Below are positions 41,058 to 41,882 of a stretch of DNA of 41,882 nt, piece by piece. Position 1 is the stretch's first letter. Every line of letters begins with the position of its first letter. Where the stretch lies: assembly GCA_021323915.1 (NCBI GenBank), contig JAJPKB010000437.1:1-41882 (forward strand), read 5' to 3'. This stretch comes from Chloroflexota bacterium. Lineage in GTDB: Bacteria > Chloroflexota > UBA6077 > FW602-bin22 > CADDYW01. The position numbers were made by a program, and so were the translations under genes. Under the pieces are notes generated by a model. The model ran no database searches. It was given only the letters and a program-made list of their open reading frames with translations, and had not been told where the DNA came from.

Positions 41058-41522
41058 TCAAGGCACGGACGAAGGGTGCACCACTGGGTTAGTCGTAGCT
41101 GGGCGGGGCTCGACGTTCTGGAGGCGGACCTGACCGCGGGCGAGCAGGGCGCCGTCGGAGTCGCGGCGGATCTCCACCTGCCAGAGTTGCTGGGTGCGCC
41201 CCTGGTAGATCGGTGCAGCGGTCACCTGAGCCCGCCCGGCCGCCGCCGAGCGGAGAAAGTCGGTCGTGTTGTTGACCCCGACCGCGATCTGACCGCGATC
41301 GGCGACTGCCACCGAGGCGCCAACGCTGGCGGCCGACTCGATGGCAGTGGTGTAGACGCCGCCGTGCACCATGCCCCACGGCGTATGGTGCTCCGGCCCC
41401 AGGTCCAGGTATCCCACCACCCGCTCCGGGCCCACCTCGGTGAGCTGGAGTCCGGACGCCCGCATGAAGGCGCTCGCCTGGCTGAGGTCGGGCAACGCGT
41501 TGAGCGCTTTCCCCTCGTGCAT
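41058..41522 (-). CDS. PaaI-type hotdog-fold thioesterase
   Basis: A 154-residue acyl-CoA thioesterase. The hotdog helix carries HHTPWGMVHGGVYTTAIESAAS (45-66), with the HGG (53-55) and acidic E62 that are typical of the PaaI/YbgC-like group. FLRSAAAGRAQVTAAPIYQGRTQQLWQVEI follows as the beta sheet. The substrate is probably an aromatic or short acyl-CoA. The start at 41522 gives the usual family length. A palindromic site at 41581-41597 lies 59 bp upstream. Confidence 0.88.
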   Translation of the reverse strand: MHEGKALNALPDLSQASAFMRASGLQLTEVGPERVVGYLDLGPEHHTPWGMVHGGVYTTAIESAASVGASVAVADRGQIAVGVNNTTDFLRSAAAGRAQVTAAPIYQGRTQQLWQVEIRRDSDGALLARGQVRLQNVEPRPATTNPVVHPSSVP

Positions 41523-41580
41523 CCTTTCGTTCCTCTGTTCCCTCCGACGGGCTTGCAGTCAGTGCCTCTGACTGCCGATC

Positions 41581-41597
41581 GTTATAATCGTTATAAC
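41581..41597. promoter_or_regulatory. AT-rich palindrome, candidate operator/promoter
   Basis: GTTATAATCGTTATAAC has perfect 7-bp arms around a 3-bp centre and contains TATAAT on the plus strand and TATAAC on the minus. It stands out in GC-rich DNA. It likely controls the thioesterase gene on the minus strand or a gene on the plus strand. Confidence 0.45.
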
Positions 41598-41652
41598 TGT
41601 ACCGTTTTGGTGGAACGATGGCAAGGGGCAGGCCCTCGTGCTTGCCCGCTGA

Positions 41653-41811
41653 ACGAGCAGATGCTTACTCGGTCTCCCGAAGGTACTGCCGAGTGAGGCG
41701 ACCGAGGTGGTTCGCCGGTGGGAGACGTTTGATACCCTGCGCTCGCTCGCGGCGATTGCCGCCTTCGCCTGCCAGGTGGGTGCTACCGTGCGTGGCCAGT
41801 TGCTCACCTAG
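41653..41811 (+). pseudogene. Possible C-terminal fragment of a small membrane protein
   Basis: An open frame without a start codon reads LPSEATEVVRRWETFDTLRSLAAIAAFACQVGATVR and ends at 41811. The pattern of a W plus TLRSLAAIAAF hydrophobic helix is reminiscent of the end of DUF1772-type membrane proteins. It is weak evidence and could be chance. After 41811 I see nothing. Confidence 0.2.
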
Positions 41812-41882
41812 CCCTCACAGCGGAGGAGATTGGCTTCAACCCGTGGAGGTACGTATACATCGCTTTGAGCTCGTCATTCGAA

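Noticed and set aside
1-41882. A CRISPR array, tRNA or rRNA gene
   Set aside because: I looked for regularly spaced repeats and for cloverleaf or rRNA-like sequence and saw none; short tRNAs could still be missed without a covariance search.

Overview
This 41.9-kb window is a GC-rich bacterial chromosome segment. It has no rRNA, tRNA or CRISPR array that I can recognise. Gene content suggests Chloroflexota, most likely class Thermomicrobia or a Sphaerobacter/Nitrolancea-like relative. The hints are many sugar importers of the MalEFG type with Tat-like lipoprotein binding proteins, acid-sugar dehydratases, RecD2, and a fusion of a winged helix with a DnaA-domain-I-like segment. This placement is inference from gene style; there is no marker gene to prove it.

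Layout. 1-1.26 kb: a probably frameshifted unknown gene. 1.26-4.6 kb: an sdhC-sdhA-sdhB operon on the minus strand. 4.7-7.7 kb: a TPR-like protein and a RecD2 helicase. 7.9-9.7 kb: a divergent protein with a PD-(D/E)XK-like C-terminus and a GYD-domain protein. 9.86-39.3 kb, with interruptions: a large acid-sugar catabolic region. It contains three ABC importers (10.2-13.5, 16.4-19.7, 32.6-35.9 kb), two enolase-superfamily dehydratases, a D-2-hydroxyacid dehydrogenase, a Gfo/Idh/MocA oxidoreductase, a GntR/FCD regulator, a mannonate dehydratase and an HpcH/HpaI aldolase. 21.0-24.4 kb: a convergent two-component pair. 25.7-27.9 kb: an Eco29kI-like restriction endonuclease facing an amino-methyltransferase. 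28.9-31.3 kb: a two-gene module that looks like a replication-initiation cassette. 40.0-41.5 kb: an AlkZ-like DNA glycosylase and a PaaI-type thioesterase.

How the genes work together. The importers would bring in sugars or acid sugars. Enolase-type and UxuA-type dehydratases would convert aldonates to 2-keto-3-deoxy acids, and the HpcH/HpaI aldolase would split these to pyruvate plus an aldehyde. The two NAD(P)-dependent oxidoreductases would handle intermediates. None of the three importer operons carries an ATPase gene, so they probably share one encoded elsewhere.

The intergenic regions are rich in gene relics. I see a 2-hydroxyacid dehydrogenase with its middle deleted, two crotonase 5' ends, a CaiB/BaiF CoA-transferase C-terminus with shifted frames, an ISAs1-type transposase fragment and a truncated PIN toxin. 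The most interesting structure is at 30.22-30.35 kb: an 11-bp-arm inverted repeat, three short iteron-like repeats and an AT-rich patch inside the linker of the putative initiator gene. This resembles the arrangement of phage lambda, whose origin lies within gene O.
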